Shown here: positions 58,670-64,000 of the stretch, piece after piece
Layout of the letters: every line of letters begins with the position of its first letter
How positions within the stretch are numbered: the first letter of the stretch is position 1
NCBI RefSeq assembly: GCF_031877795.1
Contig: NC_133931.1
Coordinates: 23,000,264-23,064,263 of the forward strand
Source of the DNA: Strix aluco
Taxonomy: Eukaryota > Chordata > Aves > Strigiformes > Strigidae
DNA: 64,000 bases
Direction: 5' to 3'
Notes under the pieces: model-generated
What the model was told of the DNA's origin: nothing
What the model saw: only the letters and a program-made list of their open reading frames with translations
Databases searched by the model: none
Made by a program: the position numbers and the translations under genes

Positions 58670-61117
58670 CCTCACATTCACAAGACCTGGGACTTCAACC
58701 ACCCCAATATCTGTTGGAGGGACAACACAGTAGGGCATAAGCAATCCACGAGGTTCCTGGAATGCACTGGTGATAACTTCCTCCTCCAAGTGATAGAGGG
58801 AGGAGCCAACAAGGAGAGGTGCTATGATGGACCTTGTTCTCACCAACAAGGAGGGGCTGGTGGGGTGTGTGAAGCTCAAGGGCAGCCTTGGCTGCAGTGA
58901 CCATGAAATGGTGGAGTTCAAGATCCTTAGGGCAGCGAGGAGAGCACACAGCAAGCTCCCTACCCTGGACTTCAGGAGAGCAGACTTTGGCCTCTTCAGG
59001 GATCTGCCTGGTAGAGTACCATGGGATAAAGCTCCGAAGGGAAGAGGGGCCCAAGAAAGCTGGTTGATATTCAAGGATCACCTCCTCCAAGTTCAGGAGC
59101 AATGCATACCAACAAAGAGGAAGTCAGACAAAAATGCCAGGAGGCCTGCATGGATGAACAAGGAGCTCCTGGACAAACTCAAACACAAAAAGGAAACCTA
59201 CAGAGGTGGAAGCAAGGACAGGTAGCCTGAGAGGAATACAGAGAAATTGTCCAAGCAGCCCAGGATCAGGCTAGGAAGGTCAAAGCCTTGATAGAATTAA
59301 ATCTGGCCAGGGACAAAGGCAACAAGAGAAGCTTCTATAGGTATGTCAGTGATAAAAGGAAGACTAGGGAAAATGTGGACCCTCTCTGGAAGGAAACAGA
59401 ACTGGTTACCAGGGATATGGAAAAGGCTGAGGTACTCAATGACTTTTTTGCCTCAGTCTTCACCAGCAAGTGCTCAAGCCACACCACTCAAGATGCAGAA
59501 GGTAAAGGCAGGGACTGAGAGAATGAAGAACCACCCTGTAGGAGAAGGTCAGGTTTGAGACCATCTAAGGAACCTGAAGGTGCACAAGTCTATGGGACCT
59601 GATGAGATGCATCCATGGGTCCTGAGGAAACTGGCAGATGAAGTTGCTAAGCCACTATCTATCATATTTGAAAAGTCGTGGCAGTCTGGTGAAGTTCGCA
59701 CTGACTGGAACATAGGAAACACAACCCCCATTTTTAAAAAGGAAAAAAAGGAAGACATGGGGAACTACAGGCCAATCAGTCTCACCTCTATGCCCGGCAA
59801 GATCATGGAGCGGATCCTCCTGGAAACTATGCTAGGGCAACATGGCAAATAAAGAGGTGATTGCTGACAGCCAGCATGTTCACTAAGGGCAAATTGTGCC
59901 TCAGAAATTTGGTGGCCTTCTATGATGGGGATACAGCATTGGTGGATAAGGGAAGAGCAACTGACATCATCTACCTGGACTTGTGCAAAGCATTTGACGT
60001 TGTCCCACACAACATCCTTGTCTCTAGGTTGGAGTGACATGGATTCGATAGTTGGCTACTCGGTGGATAAGGAATTAGCTTGATGGTCCCACTCACAGGA
60101 GTTGTCATCAACAGTTTGATGTCCAACTGGAGACCAGTGACGAGTGGTGTTCCTCAGGGGTCGGTATTGGGACCAGCACATCTTTGTTGGCAATATGGAC
60201 AGTGGGATTCAGTGCACCCTCAGCAAGTTTGCCAATGACACCAAGTTGTGTGGTGTGGTCAAGTTGTGTGGAGGGAAGGGATGTGCCATCCAGAGGGACC
60301 TGGACAGGCTTGAGGTGGGCCCATGCAAACCTCCTCATGAAGTTCAACAAGGCCAAGTGCAAGGTCCTGCACCTGGGTCAAGGCAATCCCAAGCACAGGC
60401 TGGACAATGAGTGGATCGAGAGCAGCCCTGCAGATAAGGACTTGGGGATATCAGTGGCTGAAAAACTGACTATGAGCCAGAAATGTGCACTCACAGCCCA
60501 GAAAGCCAACTGTGTCCTGGCCTCCATCAGGAGAAATGTGGCCAGAAGGTCAAAGGAGGTGATTCTCCCCCTCTGCTCTGCTCTTGTAAGACCCCACTGG
60601 GAGTACTGTGCCCAGCTTTGGGGCCCCCAACATAAGAAGGACATGGACCTGCTCGAGCAGGTCCAGAGGGGGTCCAGGAAGATGATCAGGGGGCTGGAGC
60701 ACCTCCCCTACGAGGACAGGCTGAGAGAGTTGGGGTTGTTCAGCCTGGAGAAGAGAAGACTCCAGAGAGACCTTAAGGCATCCTTTCAGTACTTAGAGGG
60801 GGCCTACAGGAAAGCTGGGGAGGGACTCTTTATCAAAGAGTGTAGTGATAGGGTGAGGGATCACCATTTTAAACTGAAAGAGGGTCGATTTAGATTAGAT
60901 ATTAGGAAGAACTTCTTTCCTGTGAGGGTGGTAAGACACTGAAACAGGTTGCCCAGAGAAGCTGTGGCTGCCCCCTCCCTGACAGTGTTCAAGGCCAGGC
61001 TGGACAGGGCTTTGAGCAACCTGGTCTAATGGAGGGTGTCCCTGACCATGGCAGAGGTGTTGGAACTAGATGATCTTTAAGGTCCCTTCCAGTCCAAACC
61101 TTTCTATGATTCTATAT
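58670..61117 (+). mobile_element. CR1 non-LTR retrotransposon, long but defective, antisense in GRHL2 intron
   Basis: The + strand copy starts within the endonuclease part of ORF2 (TNKEGLVG, then GCSDHEMVEF with the catalytic SDH motif, 58824-59225). It runs through a linker (59288-59518) and reverse transcriptase motifs ([27 protein letters not shown], 59580-59852). Degenerate pieces follow ([16 protein letters not shown], about 59950-60180). The C-terminal region (KFNKAKCKVLHLGQ, SALVRPHWEY, 60184-60942) ends at GGTCCCTTCCAGTCC and CTATGATTCTATA near 61117. Frames shift several times. The catalytic FADD reads FAND, so the enzyme is inactive. The 5' edge is approximate. It is the longest of the three CR1 copies and opposite to GRHL2. 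Confidence 0.95.
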
Positions 61118-63997
61118 AACTGGATTAAAAATCCAATTGTTCTTCCCAGTGAGGAATACCTATATTACATAGTAATTTGGGCCAATTACGTATTAACCTG
61201 ATTCTACTTTTCACTTTTCCTCAGTTTAAACCAAAAACAGAACAACAAAAAAATCCCAAACTGTGAACTAAGGAAAAGGACAGAGAAAACCTCCAGTATG
61301 TATTTCCTGAGCCAGGAGGATGTGAAACCAGTTCTAGCAGAATAAGCATACTTAGGAAGGAAGAGATCTCAGACCTGATGCACACCTCGATGGGCAGAGA
61401 AGTGGCCAACAGGCCCTTGGGGTCTTGGAGGATTGAGGGAGAATATGAAGGAACACCTCCCCCATCCAGAAGCAGGGAAAAAAAAAAAACAGTTTGAATA
61501 ACCAGAATGCAACATCCCTAGAAGAAAGGCAGCTGAGAGTAAAGAAGGACTCCAGCAGCACTGGTAGGGGGATACTTTACCCTAACGGCAGAAGTTAACA
61601 TTAGGGGCAGGTTTTTTTACGATGGAGCCAGAGCAGCTTGTTTGCCTGACTGAGCTAATGGCCCCTCTGCATTTCTGCTTCTGATTGTATCAGAGAGCTG
61701 CATTTACAAATGAAATAGTTGAACTTTAAACTGCGGGAGAGGAGGGAGGCGGGAAGGGCCCTAGGTGAAACTCTGATTTTGAAGCTGATAGTGTTATTTC
61801 TGTTTCAAATTACAAGTTGGTCTCCTCCAGCTCTAAAGGTAAGTGCGGATATGGGTGCATATGCCTTTGAAATATGACGGCTTGAATTTTCATTTGCCTT
61901 CGGACTCCTTTACAGTGTCAGGACAATGCTTAAAAGTGTGTGTGAACAAAGAGCAGTGGAATGAGGTCTGTCATAAAACAGAATCTGGTCTTGCTCTATT
62001 TTAGCCCATATTTCTGCACAGGGATTTTACAAATTGTATGTTAAAATATAAGAGTGGACATGCAGCCTTTGCATCTACTCAGCAGTTTGTGCATCTACCA
62101 CCTTTGCTTCACACTCAGCTGAGAAATAAAAAAAGATCTTGTCCCACCTTAATCAACTACATACATACACTGTGTCATCTCTTCCGCTGCCTCCAGAAAC
62201 ACAAAGCAGAGTAGGAGCAGCTAGGGAAGACAAACTTCATCTTTTCAAGAGTCCCCATATAGCAATAAGAGATCATTCAGCATGAATAATAGATTGATGC
62301 TGTAAGATTCAATATCCTTGTCATACATCCTGTAATACATCGGGATCTCTCTGAGGAGCAATGACCGTACATTCATGCGCATGAAGTGTACTATACTTCC
62401 TGTCATATCATTTGTGTCTCGCAGATAGGCAGATGAATTTGAATTAAGACAGATCATCTATTTTTTGGAAGATTTTCTGACTCCACACAATCTTCTATTA
62501 GCGTTCCTGTAAAGCACAACACTGACTTTGGATATGGAAAACATGGGGAGTGTGCAGAGGGAAGGGGAAGAGGGTGTAAGTTTTGTTACTCGAGTTAATT
62601 TTATGGTTTTTCCTCCTTTGCATGACTGAAGATTTGCACCAGTTTTAACACCATGGTGCAGCAGGCTGCTGTGGCGAACAGGACCTGAAGAACCATCTGG
62701 ACAGTTCCTTTCTCTCTGCCCCTGCTCTGACTAGAAATCTTCACCTCCCCCAAGCAGAGGCCAAGGAATGCTGCCTGCTCTGAGCAGCAATGATTTCACC
62801 TGCCTCTCCAAGCACAACCTGCTTTGCCCTTTACAACCCTCATCTTTCCCTCCTTTGCAGCTCCTGTCTGTAATGCGGGTAACTCCCACTCTCAATGAGA
62901 CAAGAAGCAAAACAACCCCACAGGCAGCCACAAAAAGATGAAGTCCCGCTCTACCTTTCTTAGAAGGCACACAGGTTTAAGATCCTCCATGTTTTGGTGT
63001 CTTGCATACTAGAGTTGCATAGTTAGAAAATGTAGAGTTAAGTAGAAATGACAGTAGCAGGAGTAAAAATCACTGCTTTTTTTTTCCCTAGAGCCCTTGT
63101 CTACACTTGACTTAGAACTATATTAATGGATGTGACTATGGCTGTACCTGAATTCATCTACAAACTTCTTTTTTTCGTGTGCAAACTGGATTTTAGCAAT
63201 GTTTTGCTATCAGGAACACGTTTGGGTTGTCGCTATAGTGATGCCTTTTTTTTTTTTTTAATGTCAGCATATCTTAGATTAGAGCAATTAATGACAGAGT
63301 TCCACCCATCTAGTCTCCAGCTCAGGCATGCCACTGGCAATGAAAAACTAATTTGGAGAAACATTTGGTGCCTGAGAAAGTTTCAAAAGTGGCATAAGAT
63401 AACGACAACTCTTCTTTTTGTTATAGAGCATGTCTAGAAAAAGCACTCTCTCTTTCAGGGAAGGCACTCATCCACAGTGTAGCTGTTATTATGTGAATTA
63501 CTGACTGTTTGTTAAATACTGCAGCATAATTAGTGATGTACAAGATACAAACAGTAACCTGCCTTAAGAGAAAGCAAGACTCAGAAATGCATTTCCCCTT
63601 TTATCATTTAATCCAGCCAACATGACTCCTGCTGCGGTCTCTCAGCTTATACACTTAAGAAGTCTACAGTTACAAAACTTCTAATATAAGCCTTTTATTA
63701 GTATTTACTTTTCTGGCTCCCATCGTCTCAGAAAGAGCCAAGGGCAGAAGGGAGGGAAGACTGTGTTAAAGCACAAAATCACAAACTTAAAGCAATTTCT
63801 TTACTGAATACTGGCAATACATAGAATCTACACCTGGGTGATGCATCTTTACAAAATCCTGTTTTAAAAGGGTTCATCCCTCCAGAGAGTAACAACAAAG
63901 AGTTAAATGACTTGTCTCTCAAATGACTAACATCAATCCCATCATTCCTCGTATACACAAGAAGTGTGGTTTTATAGTTTCTCCTGCCAGCCGTTAC

Positions 63998-64000
63998 CTT
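63998..64000 (-). CDS. GRHL2: GRHL2 preceding coding exon, last codon only (candidate)
   Basis: The window ends (+ strand) CCGTTACCTT, which on the - strand reads AAG then GTAACGG, a plausible donor. The exon at 57331 needs a preceding phase-0 exon ending in a Lys codon, because the family sequence there reads ...AK-IFITVN. Only three coding bases are inside the window, so this rests on the donor match and phase alone. Confidence 0.45.

Noticed and set aside
58556-59102. Open frames of 172 and 135 codons on the - strand
   Set aside because: They are antisense readings of the CR1 ORF2, which is coded on the + strand here.
61734-61758. Second possible G-quadruplex (GGG runs) on the + strand
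   Set aside because: Runs are only three G with loops of 6, 4 and 2 bases, and it lies on the strand opposite to GRHL2. Much weaker than the motif at 57582.

Overview
This is a vertebrate nuclear window, most likely from a bird. It has two spliced genes with GT-AG introns, few repeats, and recognisable transposons that are all CR1 non-LTR retrotransposons, as is typical of sauropsids and especially birds. Two genes in convergent arrangement account for every protein-coding exon I can support. This matches the vertebrate NCALD-GRHL2 neighbourhood.

Left part (1 to about 24.5 kb, + strand): the 3' end of NCALD (neurocalcin delta). The first 7.16 kb is 5' intron. Three coding exons at 7182-7559, 14442-14547 and 14843-14940 join to exactly 193 codons, the full family length, with the myristoylation start and three functional EF-hands. 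Beyond the stop codon there is about 9.6 kb without a gene. It contains a proximal cluster of AATAAA signals near 16.7 kb and a convincing distal poly(A) context at 24.53 kb, so a long NCALD 3' UTR is possible but unproven.

Middle (about 24.5 to 28.6 kb): a short intergenic gap with a 5'-truncated, decayed CR1 copy (27.33-28.48 kb, - strand).

Right part (about 28.6 to 64 kb, - strand): the 3' half of GRHL2 (grainyhead-like transcription factor 2). Eight coding exons between 34490 and 57489 have matching phases and join to 258 C-terminal residues: the end of the DNA-binding domain, a basic linker and the ubiquitin-like dimerisation domain. The last three bases of the window look like the end of the next upstream exon. 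The 3' UTR probably runs to a strong poly(A) context at 28.66 kb and includes a 1.5 kb CR1 copy in the sense orientation. A longer CR1 copy lies antisense in the intron at 58.67-61.12 kb.

The two proteins have no known shared pathway: NCALD is a neuronal calcium sensor and GRHL2 an epithelial transcription factor. The arrangement is of interest mainly for convergent transcription ends and CR1 content. I found no new multi-gene system, CRISPR array, tRNA or rRNA gene. The best leads are a perfect four-run G-quadruplex motif just upstream of a GRHL2 splice acceptor, a TATA plus palindromic E-box cluster inside the NCALD intron, and a sense CR1 within the likely GRHL2 3' UTR.
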